Of a stretch of DNA of 52,194 nucleotides, positions 23,656 to 31,652 are shown piece by piece. The position numbers were made by a program, and so were the translations under genes. The stretch covers positions 1 through 52,194 of the forward strand of contig JAEEGS010000055.1 in assembly GCA_016280445.1 (NCBI GenBank). Reading direction: 5' to 3'. The DNA comes from Bacteroidaceae bacterium (GTDB lineage Bacteria; Bacteroidota; Bacteroidia; Bacteroidales; Bacteroidaceae). Position 1 is the first letter of the stretch, and each line of letters opens with the position of its first letter. The notes below the pieces were generated by a model that did not search any database, was not told the DNA's origin, and was given only the letters and a program-made list of their open reading frames with translations.

Positions 23656-23705
23656 GGCGGGAATCCGAGTTGACACTATCGGTCTCGGATTCCCGCCTTT
23701 TGTTT
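23656..23705. terminator. Terminator with 14-bp perfect stem
   Basis: GGCGGGAATCCGAG (23656-23669) pairs with CTCGGATTCCCGCC (23684-23697) around a 14-nt loop, then TTTTGTTT. Ends the efflux operon. The stem is symmetrical and could also act for the convergent gene. Confidence 0.8.
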
Positions 23706-23728
23706 CTCCGCATTATTATATCTTACAG

Positions 23729-23753
23729 GCCGTCCGTCGTGGCGGCTTTTTTT
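23729..23753 (+). terminator. Second, weaker terminator
   Basis: GCCGTC / GGCGGC (6 bp, one G-U) with a 6-nt loop, followed by seven T. It lies just before the end of the convergent RluA-type gene, and could back up the first terminator. Confidence 0.5.
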
Positions 23754-23760
23754 AGGCAAT

Positions 23761-24438
23761 TCAGACTCCTTCAATCTGGAATGACCGCCAGAGTCTGTCG
23801 TCAGGCAGTGGTGCCTCGACGGCAATCTCTTTTTTGCTGACGGGATGGATGAATTGCATAGTGCGGCTGAGCAGGGAGATGCTGCCGTCGGGGTTGCTGC
23901 GTTTGGCTCCATATTTGAGGTCACCCTTGATGGGACAGCCCATCTTGGCCAATTGGCAGCGAATTTGATGGTGGCGTCCTGTCTTAAGGTTCACCTCCAG
24001 GAGATAGTAATTATCGGAACGACCGATTACCTTGTAGTCGAGAATGGCTTTCTTGCTGCGTGGCACTTCGTGGTCGTAAGCATAGGATTTGTTCTGCTTC
24101 TCGTTGCGAACGAGCCAATGGGTGAGTGTGCCTTCTGGCTGTGGTGGCATGTCCTTCACGATGGCCCAATAGGTCTTCTTCACTTCGCCGTTGGCAAACA
24201 TAGCATTGAGACGTGCCAATGCCTTTGAGGTGCGCGCAAACAGAACAAGCCCGAACACGGGACGGTCGAGACGATGAACGACACCAAGGAAGACGTCGCC
24301 CGGTTTGGCGTACGCTTCCTTGATGTATTGCTTCACTGTTTCGCTCAGAGGCTTGTCGCCGGTCTTGTCGCCCTGCACGATTTCGCCCGTCGTCTTCGAA
24401 ACAATGATGATGTGATTATCTTCGTAAACTACAGTCAT
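23761..24438 (-). CDS. RluA-family pseudouridine synthase
   Basis: The product has 225 residues from the ATG at 24438, whose first base is the last base of the fabG stop codon (TAATG); coupling decides the start. Motifs: LGVVHRLDRPVFGLVLFA with the catalytic Asp of HRLD, KTYWAIV, and LEVNLKTGRHHQIRCQLAKM. It isomerises uridine in rRNA or tRNA. The N-terminal S4 domain found in RluC/RluD is absent, as in the shorter RluA-type enzymes; the exact target cannot be given. Confidence 0.9.
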   Translation of the reverse strand: MTVVYEDNHIIIVSKTTGEIVQGDKTGDKPLSETVKQYIKEAYAKPGDVFLGVVHRLDRPVFGLVLFARTSKALARLNAMFANGEVKKTYWAIVKDMPPQPEGTLTHWLVRNEKQNKSYAYDHEVPRSKKAILDYKVIGRSDNYYLLEVNLKTGRHHQIRCQLAKMGCPIKGDLKYGAKRSNPDGSISLLSRTMQFIHPVSKKEIAVEAPLPDDRLWRSFQIEGV

Positions 24439-25196
24439 TACATGTTCATGCCGCCGTCGATCTGAATCACCTGACCAGATACGTAGCTGGACATGTCGGA
24501 TGCGAGGAAGAGGCACACGTTGGCAATGTCTTCCACCTGACCGCCGCGACGGAGTGGAATCTTCTTCATCCAATCGGCACGAATCTCTTCGGGCAACTGA
24601 GCAGTCATGGCTGTCTCGATGAAGCCAGGAGCGACTGCGTTGGCACGAACGCCCTTAGGACCGAGTTCCTGAGCGATAGACTTGGCAAGACCAATCATAC
24701 CAGCCTTTGATGCAGAGTAGTTGCACTGACCTGCGTTGCCGTGTACACCCACCACTGAGGACATGTTGATGATGGAGCCACCACGCTGACGGAGCATGAT
24801 TGGAGCACATGCATGGATGAAGTTGAATGCTGACTTGAGATTCACGTTGAGCACAGCGTCCCACTGAGCCTCAGTCATACGGAGCATGAGTCCATCTTTC
24901 GTGATACCAGCATTGTTCACCAGAATGTCGATAGAACCAAAGTCGGCATGAATCTGCTTCACCACGGCTTCTGTCTCAGCAAAGTCAGCAGCATTGCCAG
25001 CGTATGCACGGCAAGTGACACCGAGTGCTTCAATCTCCTTGCGAGTGGCTTCAAGACCTGCAGCCATGTCGTCGTTGAGTACCAAATCTGTAAATGCGAT
25101 GTTTGCACCTTCCTGAGCAAACTTCATTGCGACAGCCTTACCGATGCCACGTGCAGCACCTGTCACGATGGCTGTCTTTCCAGTCAAAAGTCCCAT
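24438..25196 (-). CDS. fabG: 3-oxoacyl-[acyl-carrier-protein] reductase
   Basis: The product has 252 residues and is a short-chain dehydrogenase of fatty-acid synthesis. Visible are the NADPH-binding TGAARGIGKAVA, NNAGITKDG, the catalytic Ser in NMSSVVGVHGN, Tyr and Lys in CNYSASKAGM, and the ending YVSGQVIQIDGGMNM, all typical of FabG. It is 33 nt downstream of a TetR-type regulator and overlaps the RluA-type gene, so it is part of a three-gene operon. Confidence 0.93.
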   Translation of the reverse strand: MGLLTGKTAIVTGAARGIGKAVAMKFAQEGANIAFTDLVLNDDMAAGLEATRKEIEALGVTCRAYAGNAADFAETEAVVKQIHADFGSIDILVNNAGITKDGLMLRMTEAQWDAVLNVNLKSAFNFIHACAPIMLRQRGGSIINMSSVVGVHGNAGQCNYSASKAGMIGLAKSIAQELGPKGVRANAVAPGFIETAMTAQLPEEIRADWMKKIPLRRGGQVEDIANVCLFLASDMSSYVSGQVIQIDGGMNM

Positions 25197-25229
25197 AAAG
25201 AAAAAAATTATAATGTTAAATGTATACTG

Positions 25230-25826
25230 TTAATAGCCGTATTTCTGATTCTTGCAGAAGTGCTTGAATACCATGCTGCGCACGTAGGGATAGAGTTCCT
25301 CGGCGTTCTGCACAGCATAGCGACCGTAGATGTAAGGTACTTCACATCCTTTCAGGCAATAGTGCATGATTTCGGCGGCAAGACGAACGTTGCGAATGTC
25401 GAACAAGCCTTTGTCGATGCCTTCGTTCATGATGCGACGCAGGAGGTTGATTTCGTTCTTGTCGAAATTCTTGCGCACAGACTCCACCTTCCACACATCG
25501 CGGAAGAACTCGGCACGCAGATTGCCATTTCGATAGACGGCCTCCTTCATCACTTCCAGATGCGCAAAGATGAGTTGCACAATCTTCTCTTCGGGAGGGA
25601 TATTGCGACGTGCCACTTCCTCCATGCGCTCGAACAGGCGTTCCAGTTCCGTCTGAATCACCGCCAGATAAATTTCCTCTTTACTGTTGAAATAAGTATA
25701 AAGCGTGCGGCGACCACGGCTGGCTGCCACAGCAATGTCATTCATGGAAGTGTTCTCAAAGCCATTCTTAGCGAAAAGTTGGCGAGCCACATCCACCAAT
25801 AGCGCCCTTGTCTTCTGAACTGACAT
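25230..25826 (-). CDS. TetR/AcrR-family transcription regulator
   Basis: The product has 198 residues. The N-terminal helix-turn-helix is clear: ARQLFAKNGFENTSMNDIAV then AASRGRRTLYTYFNSKEEIY. The C-terminal helical domain (about 60-198) would bind a ligand, with several Cys and aromatic residues (MHYCLKGCEVPYIYGRY). As it precedes fabG in the same operon, a fatty-acid-related ligand and autoregulation are reasonable inferences, but no operator palindrome was identified. Confidence 0.85.
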   Translation of the reverse strand: MSVQKTRALLVDVARQLFAKNGFENTSMNDIAVAASRGRRTLYTYFNSKEEIYLAVIQTELERLFERMEEVARRNIPPEEKIVQLIFAHLEVMKEAVYRNGNLRAEFFRDVWKVESVRKNFDKNEINLLRRIMNEGIDKGLFDIRNVRLAAEIMHYCLKGCEVPYIYGRYAVQNAEELYPYVRSMVFKHFCKNQKYGY

Positions 25827-25851
25827 AATCTTCTGAATTTTATTTCGACTG

Positions 25852-25883
25852 CAAAATTACAGAAAAAAACTCAAAATTACAAG
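25852..25883 (-). promoter_or_regulatory. Promoter of the tetR-fabG operon
   Basis: Minus strand TAATTTTG at 25859-25852 with CTTG (3 of 4 bases) at 25883-25880, 20 nt apart. The rest of the 140-bp gap to radA holds nothing else recognisable. Confidence 0.5.
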
Positions 25884-25966
25884 AACTTCCGTGCACAACT
25901 TTTTGTTCAAAAAGGATAAATATTGTACAATCAGATACTTATAAAATGCACAAATAATGTTAAAAT

Positions 25967-27349
25967 TTATCCGAACAATTCCCGCAAAGCCTCTTCCACC
26001 TTACGGACAGGCACAATCTCTATTTTGAACTTGCTCTTGTCGAGGCCATTCATGTTGGCGCGTGGCACGATGATTTTGCGGAATCCCAACTTGTCGGCTT
26101 CGGCTATGCGCTGCACGATGCGGCTCACCGGACGCACTTCGCCACTCAAGCCCACCTCGCCCGTAAAGCAGATGTCTCTCGGTATGCCCGTGTCCACATT
26201 GCTCGACAGCACCGCTGCAATCACGCTCAAGTCGATGGCCGGGTCGGTCACACGGATGCCACCCGCAATGTTCAGGAACACGTCGCGCTGAGGCAGTTTA
26301 AAGCCCACCCGCTTCTCCAGCACCGCCAGCAGCATGTTCAGTCGCCGCAAGTCAAACCCTGTGGCCGAACGCTGCGGAGTGCCATAGGCCGCTGTGCTCA
26401 CCAAAGCCTGTGTCTCTATCAGCAGCGGGCGTACCCCCTCAATGGAGCAAGCCACCGCCACGCCACTCAATTCCTCACCATCCTTCATGTCGCTCAACAG
26501 CAGTTCCGAGGGATTCTCCACTGGCCGCAAGCCATTCTGCACCATTTCATAGATGCCCAATTCGGCTGTGGAGCCAAAGCGGTTCTTGATGGCTCTGACA
26601 ATGCGGTACATATAGTGCTGGTCGCCCTCAAACTGCAGCACCGTGTCCACCATGTGCTCCAATATCTTCGGTCCCGCTATCGTGCCTTCCTTGTTGATGT
26701 GGCCAATCACGATAACAGGCGTGTTCGACTCTTTGGCAAACTTCAGCAGCATGGATGCGCACTCGCGAATCTGTGTCACACTGCCTGGCGACGACTCCAC
26801 GGTTTCGGTGGCCATCGTCTGAATAGAGTCAACCACCACCAAATCAGGGTGCACTGCCTTAATGTGTTCAAACACCGTCTCAATCATCGCTTCACAGACC
26901 ACCTGCACATCAGCATAACTGCCCTTGCCATCTACGATTCTGTCTGCCCGCAACTTCAGTTGCCGGGCACTCTCCTCACCGCTCACATAGAGCACTTTCA
27001 TTCCCTTCAACTTCATCACCGTCTGCAAAATCAGCGTAGATTTGCCGATGCCAGGCTCGCCACCCAACAAAGTCATGCTGCCAGGCACCAATCCACCACC
27101 CAGCACACGATTCAACTCACCGTCCTGCATATTGATGCGTGGTTCGTCCTCCGTCTCAATCTTCGACATCGAGATGGGGCTGGACTTCACATCCAACCTG
27201 AAATCGGACTGCACCGTCGATGCCGCCTTCTTTCCCACCCGATATTCTGTAAACGTGTTCCACTCGCCACATGCAGGACACTTCCCTATCCATTTAGGGC
27301 TGTCGTAACCACATGAACTACATACATATGCGACCTTTTCTTTTGCCAT
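25967..27349 (-). CDS. radA: DNA repair protein RadA
   Basis: The product has 460 residues from the ATG at 27349 (MAKEKVAYVCSSCGYDSPKW). N-terminal zinc finger CSSCG ... CPACGEW; RecA-like ATPase with Walker A GGEPGIGKST and Walker B LVVVDSIQ; the RadA-specific KNRFG motif (AIKNRFGSTAELG); and a C-terminal Lon-protease-like domain (FLNIAGGIRVTDPAIDLSVI ... FTGEVGLSGEVRPV). RadA is a branch-migration helicase in recombinational repair. An upstream in-frame ATG at 27388 lies beyond the promoter and is rejected. Divergent from the DUF3943 gene. Confidence 0.95.
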   Translation of the reverse strand: MAKEKVAYVCSSCGYDSPKWIGKCPACGEWNTFTEYRVGKKAASTVQSDFRLDVKSSPISMSKIETEDEPRINMQDGELNRVLGGGLVPGSMTLLGGEPGIGKSTLILQTVMKLKGMKVLYVSGEESARQLKLRADRIVDGKGSYADVQVVCEAMIETVFEHIKAVHPDLVVVDSIQTMATETVESSPGSVTQIRECASMLLKFAKESNTPVIVIGHINKEGTIAGPKILEHMVDTVLQFEGDQHYMYRIVRAIKNRFGSTAELGIYEMVQNGLRPVENPSELLLSDMKDGEELSGVAVACSIEGVRPLLIETQALVSTAAYGTPQRSATGFDLRRLNMLLAVLEKRVGFKLPQRDVFLNIAGGIRVTDPAIDLSVIAAVLSSNVDTGIPRDICFTGEVGLSGEVRPVSRIVQRIAEADKLGFRKIIVPRANMNGLDKSKFKIEIVPVRKVEEALRELFG

Positions 27350-27366
27350 AATCAGTATATTTGCCA

Positions 27367-27374
27367 CAAAGGTA
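27367..27374 (-). promoter_or_regulatory. -7 box of radA
   Basis: Minus strand TACCTTTG, 17 nt from the radA ATG at 27349, so the leader is very short. The divergent box for the DUF3943 gene is only 43 bp away. Confidence 0.6.
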
Positions 27375-27417
27375 CAAAAAACTCCCAACTCCTAACTCTT
27401 AACTCCCAACTTTTTCC

Positions 27418-27425
27418 TACCTTTG
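27418..27425 (+). promoter_or_regulatory. -7 box of the DUF3943 gene
   Basis: TACCTTTG followed by CACCC, 20 nt before the ATG at 27446. The upstream spacer is made of near-repeats of AACTCCTAACTC, a low-complexity stretch. Confidence 0.6.
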
Positions 27426-27445
27426 CACCCATAAATTATAAAAAA

Positions 27446-29044
27446 ATGACGTTACGCAGTCTCTATATCACTGTTTTCGCCCTTCTGGCAGCCAGCAACC
27501 GTATTGCCGCAACCACCCTGCCAGACTCCATCTGGTATGATTCCATCACGGGTACACGAACTCACTTGCAACGCACAGATACTCTTGTTCCATACACGTG
27601 TGCCCTACACTTTTTCGGACGTAACCTCGACGGCAGCCCCAAACAGCCTGCCCTGCAAGCGTTGGTGGAAGACCTCAGCATCAACGCCTTGATTCTTGGC
27701 TACGACCACTATGTACAGCAACGCGAATGGGCAAACGTCACCAGCAAAGTAATCAAACGCAACCTCAAGAGCGGTTGGGTGTGGGATCCCGACAGTTTCT
27801 CCGGGAACCAGTTCGCCCACCCCTATCATGGTAGCATGTTCTACAACACAGCGCGTGAGCACGGGCTTTCCTATGGCGTGTCCCTCCTCTACCCGCTGGC
27901 AGGCTCTCTCACATGGGAACTCTTCTGCGAGACGAACCGACCAGCCGTCAACGATTTGCTATCAACAGGCATTGGTGGAGCAGGCATCGGTGAAGTGACC
28001 CACCGCATTTCCGACATCTTCTTCGACGACTCCAAACGGGGCGGCGCACGTGTTGTCCGCGAAATTTTCGGCACATTGCTCAACCCCGTGCGAGGCATCC
28101 ACCGCATGATGTCGGGGGAGATGTTCCGCGTCAACCACATGCATGCCGGCAAGAAAGAAGAGCCCATGCCCTACTCTTTCCTTGTAGGAGTTGGTGACCG
28201 CTACATGTACGATGAAGGTCCCATCCATCCCAATGCTCCCGGACGATTCAAGGAGCATGTGCCCTACCTCGACTTCCGCTTCAGCTACGGCAGCCACTTC
28301 AACCACATCAAAGAGGGGAAGCGCCCACGTGCATACGACTACTTTAACGTCTATCTGCTCCTCAATCTCGACAGTTCCCACCCCACCGTGGGTGAACTGG
28401 ACATACAGGGGCGCATCGGTTCTATCCAAAGGCAGATGCCTAACCAATGGAAACTCGACCTCGGTTTCTATCAGAACATCAAATACATAGACCACTACAA
28501 CGAGCATGGCGTGCAGAAGCCTGGCAATCTGCCCATCATCTCCGAAGCAGCAAGTTTCGGTGGTGACCTCTACACACAATGGCAGGGACGTACCACCACT
28601 TTCAGCCATTCCCTGATGCTCTCGGCCGTTCCACTTGGAGGTGCTGCTGCCGACTACTTCCTCATGCGCCGATACAACTTTGGAACAGGTTTCTCTCTGC
28701 GACACAGTGTACAGTTCACATGGAACCGCCACTTCACCATCGGCAACGACCTCTATTTCCTCCGCCTTTTCATTCTCAAAGGCTCTAAACCCGAGTTGAT
28801 TCGTAAATACCTCGAACATCCTGACGAGTACGTGGTTGAACTACGTGACGGAACCAGTGCATGGGGAGACCAAGGCGAACAGAGCGTCCTGCAGAACCGT
28901 TCTTACCTGCGATTCAATGTTGCCCATAACCTTCACTTCGACTTGCAATACGAGTACAACTTCCGCCACGGGAACTACCGCGAATACCCTTCCCTCACCG
29001 GCAAGAGCCACGAGTGGAAGCTGGGACTTAGCTATGCATTATAG
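27446..29044 (+). CDS. DUF3943-family outer-membrane protein
   Basis: The product has 532 residues. A signal peptide of about 23 residues (ends RIAATTLPD) precedes a region typical of DUF3943: GWVWDPDSFSGNQFAHPYHG, MFYNTAREHGLSYG, TWELFCETNRPAVNDLL and GIGEVTHRISD. The rest is rich in alternating aromatic strands such as LDFRFSYGSHFNHI and FDLQYEYNFRHGNY, fitting an outer-membrane beta-barrel. No biochemical function is known for the family. Single gene behind its own promoter, divergent from radA. Confidence 0.75.
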   Translation: MTLRSLYITVFALLAASNRIAATTLPDSIWYDSITGTRTHLQRTDTLVPYTCALHFFGRNLDGSPKQPALQALVEDLSINALILGYDHYVQQREWANVTSKVIKRNLKSGWVWDPDSFSGNQFAHPYHGSMFYNTAREHGLSYGVSLLYPLAGSLTWELFCETNRPAVNDLLSTGIGGAGIGEVTHRISDIFFDDSKRGGARVVREIFGTLLNPVRGIHRMMSGEMFRVNHMHAGKKEEPMPYSFLVGVGDRYMYDEGPIHPNAPGRFKEHVPYLDFRFSYGSHFNHIKEGKRPRAYDYFNVYLLLNLDSSHPTVGELDIQGRIGSIQRQMPNQWKLDLGFYQNIKYIDHYNEHGVQKPGNLPIISEAASFGGDLYTQWQGRTTTFSHSLMLSAVPLGGAAADYFLMRRYNFGTGFSLRHSVQFTWNRHFTIGNDLYFLRLFILKGSKPELIRKYLEHPDEYVVELRDGTSAWGDQGEQSVLQNRSYLRFNVAHNLHFDLQYEYNFRHGNYREYPSLTGKSHEWKLGLSYAL

Positions 29045-29145
29045 GAGCTAAGCCGATTGCGCCAGAAACAAGAAAGGAGTGAGTGTAAGAACCTCCACCG
29101 ACTCTGTTACGTTACCTCGATTCACTCTGTGTAACAGCCAAAATA

Positions 29146-29233
29146 AATTCCTTCTTTCAATTGATGAATCAAAAGAAGGAATTGATGAATAAGTAGAAGG
29201 AATTGATGGATTAGTAGAAGGAATTGATGAAAC
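29146..29233 (+). repeat. Hairpin plus 21-bp tandem repeats
   Basis: AATTCCTTCTTT (29146-29157) pairs with AAAGAAGGAATT (29172-29183) around a 14-nt loop. From 29174 a 21-bp unit starting AGAAGGAATTGATGRAT occurs at 29174-29194, 29195-29215 and, shortened, 29216-29233. Non-coding on the plus strand; downstream of the DUF3943 gene, where it might help to end transcription. Confidence 0.75.
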
Positions 29234-29285
29234 GCCCTTCTTGCAGGCATGCGTACACCAACGGGCGTTTCATGGTGCAAATATA
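29227..29285 (-). other. 11-bp inverted repeat, minus-strand -7 box and 20-codon mini-ORF
   Basis: ATGAAACGCCC (29227-29237) and GGGCGTTTCAT (29263-29273) are perfect inverted repeats. On the minus strand a -7-like box TATATTTG (29285-29278) is followed after 4 nt by an ATG (29273) opening a 20-codon frame, MKRPLVYACLQEGRFINSFY, that ends within the 21-bp repeats. This would be a leaderless or near-leaderless transcript, for which there is no other support. It follows the tamL stop (29302) and may instead be part of a repeat element or terminator. Confidence 0.3.
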
Positions 29286-29301
29286 CAATTTTTTTCTGAA
29301 A

Positions 29302-31647
29302 CTAGAAAGGATATCCGACAGCAAAGTGGACGGCCACAGCATCTTTGAACTTGCGGATGTTGTAATAGGAGGATTTTCCCGTATCGTAAGGAGCATGGAT
29401 GCCAACGCCAAAATCGAGGCGGAGGATGAGGAAATCAAGGTCGTAGCGGAGTCCAAAACCTGTGCCAAGGGCAAAGGTCTTGAAGAAGTCTTTGCCGCCA
29501 AACTTACCACCAATGTGGTATTCGTCATCACGCATCAGCCACACGTTACCCGCATCGACGAAAATAGCGCCCTGGAAGGCATTGATGAAGGGGAAACGGT
29601 ATTCAGCGTTGAGTTCGATTTTAACATCACCCGTCTGGTCCAGATAGAATCCCAAACCGTAGTCGTCGCGGAAACGGCCAGGTCCAATGCTGCGAATGGA
29701 GAAAGCACGTATACTGTTGGCACCACCGACATAGAAAAGTTCGCTGTAGGGAGCGTAGTTTGAATTTCCATATGTCCAAATGGCTCCCAGTTGCACACGG
29801 GTGGCGATGGAGGTCTTCTCGGTGATGTGGAAAATGTTTTTGAGTTGGAAATTGAATTTGAGGAATTGGGAGTAAGGGGTGGAAAGGAGGAGTTTATCTT
29901 TCTTGTGGTAAGGAAATCCCAGGAAGGAGTTGGTGAGGTTGAGGAAGTTGCCCGCTTGCTTGACCGTCCCTTCGAAGTGCATGGTGTGGCGAATACGGTT
30001 GTTCCATGTGTTGTCGTAGATAATGGTGTATTGCTGTCCTGGAACAAAGAGGTCTTGCAGAGACCAGTAGAGGGCCTTGTTGAAGAAAACGATAGAATCA
30101 AAGCGCTCTGTGGTGTTCTGCATCTTGTTGTAAGTGACCGTAAGGGGGGTGAGCCGATGGCTCCACGAACGTGAGGTTTGGAACCCGTAGTTTGCCTCAA
30201 TTGTGGAGGACATCAGACGGTAATAGTAGGCTCGTTTGCGTTGTTCCAATGTCACCTTGAACTCTGTGGATGTGGGATATCTATAGAAACGTTTGTTGAG
30301 CCAGGGGAATGCAATCCACGGATATGACAGGGAGAGGTCGAGTGCTGCCAGATAGGAGTTGATGCGCTTATTCTCATCATACATTCTGCGGGTTGTCCAT
30401 TCATAACTGCCACGAAGTCCTACCGACAAGGTCTCGCCATGACGAAAGGCATTGCGCTTGGAGATGATCACACCGCCTGCTGGCCCTATCTGGGAGTTGG
30501 ACTTATGGGTGAAACTGAAGTTTAATTCTGCATCAATCAATTGATCCATCATCAGGTCGACACGAGTATCGATTGTGTCATTCAAGCCCGTGGTATCACG
30601 AGGTGTAAAAGTGAATCTGACTCCCGAAAAGATATTCATGCCATGAAGGTTTGTCAGTGTCTTATCGACGTTGGACTGGTTGAATATCTGTCGAGAATGA
30701 AACTTGAAGTTCTTCATCACAACGCGTGGGGCGATGGGAATGTGTTCACCTTGATACGCAATCTTCAAACGTCGCCGCTGGATGGAATCATCATACACAT
30801 TGCCCAATCCATCTCTGCGACGTCGCTGACTGGCCGTACTGGTACGACTCTTGCGAATGTACACGCTGGTATTGCCGAAGTAGAACTGACGAAGAGCGAC
30901 ATTGGGCAAATCCAAGTCGGGTGCCACGAGCAACTTCACACGATAGGGAACGTTGGTGGAATCGGCAAAGTAATGGATGTAATCGGGGCGATAATAATAG
31001 TAGCCGTTGTTGCGGAAGGCATTGACGATGCGGTCTTTCTCATTCGTGAGATTGAGCGTGGAGAACTGATCGCCTTGATGGATGTATGCTTCATTCTTTG
31101 TGGTACGGATGATACTGTCCTGTATGCTGTCTCGGAAGGCATAGCGAATACTGTCGAAGAGATAGGGCTCCCCTAAATGGATGTCGTAGGAAATACGCTG
31201 TTTGCGAGGATTGCGTTGGTCAATGAGACGGTAATCAACATCGCCACGGAAATAGCCGTAGTTTTGCAAGATGTTCGTTGCCACCTTGGTACGTGTCTCT
31301 GGCGATACGCTGGAGATAGTGACAGGGGTGCCTGCAAAGGAGTTGAACATCCATTTGTTGAATCCTGTACGTGGCTTATCGACGTAGGCATTATAAATCC
31401 AAAGTCCCACCTGAAAAGGGCTTCGCTTCGACGAACTGCCCAAGATGGAGCCATTGGGTTTGTAAGCCAAAGCAGACGTCACCTCCGCGAGTGCCACATC
31501 TTCGGCTGCTGTACCATGCTGACCATGCACTTTCGTGTTTTTTATACCCGTATAGAGCACTTCCCCCTCTGGCAGATGGGAAGTGGTGGAGCATGCCACG
31601 AACATACTCACTATACATATATATAATATATATCGTAACGTTCTCAT
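29302..31647 (-). CDS. tamL: TamL: lipoprotein Omp85 (BamA/TamA-family) barrel
   Basis: The product has 781 residues. MRTLRYILYICIVSMFVACS ends at a lipidation Cys19, the feature that separates Bacteroidetes TamL from TamA. POTRA-like regions (about 30-330) include SYDIHLGEPYLFDSI. The C-terminal Omp85 barrel contains SELFYVGGANSIRAFSIRSI with the family's loop-6 region (IGPGRFR) and ends in an aromatic residue (AVGYPF). With TamB, encoded 5 nt upstream, it would act in assembly or lipid transport at the outer membrane. The start MRTLRYIL is well placed. Confidence 0.9.
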   Translation of the reverse strand: MRTLRYILYICIVSMFVACSTTSHLPEGEVLYTGIKNTKVHGQHGTAAEDVALAEVTSALAYKPNGSILGSSSKRSPFQVGLWIYNAYVDKPRTGFNKWMFNSFAGTPVTISSVSPETRTKVATNILQNYGYFRGDVDYRLIDQRNPRKQRISYDIHLGEPYLFDSIRYAFRDSIQDSIIRTTKNEAYIHQGDQFSTLNLTNEKDRIVNAFRNNGYYYYRPDYIHYFADSTNVPYRVKLLVAPDLDLPNVALRQFYFGNTSVYIRKSRTSTASQRRRRDGLGNVYDDSIQRRRLKIAYQGEHIPIAPRVVMKNFKFHSRQIFNQSNVDKTLTNLHGMNIFSGVRFTFTPRDTTGLNDTIDTRVDLMMDQLIDAELNFSFTHKSNSQIGPAGGVIISKRNAFRHGETLSVGLRGSYEWTTRRMYDENKRINSYLAALDLSLSYPWIAFPWLNKRFYRYPTSTEFKVTLEQRKRAYYYRLMSSTIEANYGFQTSRSWSHRLTPLTVTYNKMQNTTERFDSIVFFNKALYWSLQDLFVPGQQYTIIYDNTWNNRIRHTMHFEGTVKQAGNFLNLTNSFLGFPYHKKDKLLLSTPYSQFLKFNFQLKNIFHITEKTSIATRVQLGAIWTYGNSNYAPYSELFYVGGANSIRAFSIRSIGPGRFRDDYGLGFYLDQTGDVKIELNAEYRFPFINAFQGAIFVDAGNVWLMRDDEYHIGGKFGGKDFFKTFALGTGFGLRYDLDFLILRLDFGVGIHAPYDTGKSSYYNIRKFKDAVAVHFAVGYPF

Positions 31648-31652
31648 CGTGT

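Noticed and set aside
29174-29233. 21-bp repeats considered as a CRISPR array
   Set aside because: The units are directly adjacent with no spacers and number only three.
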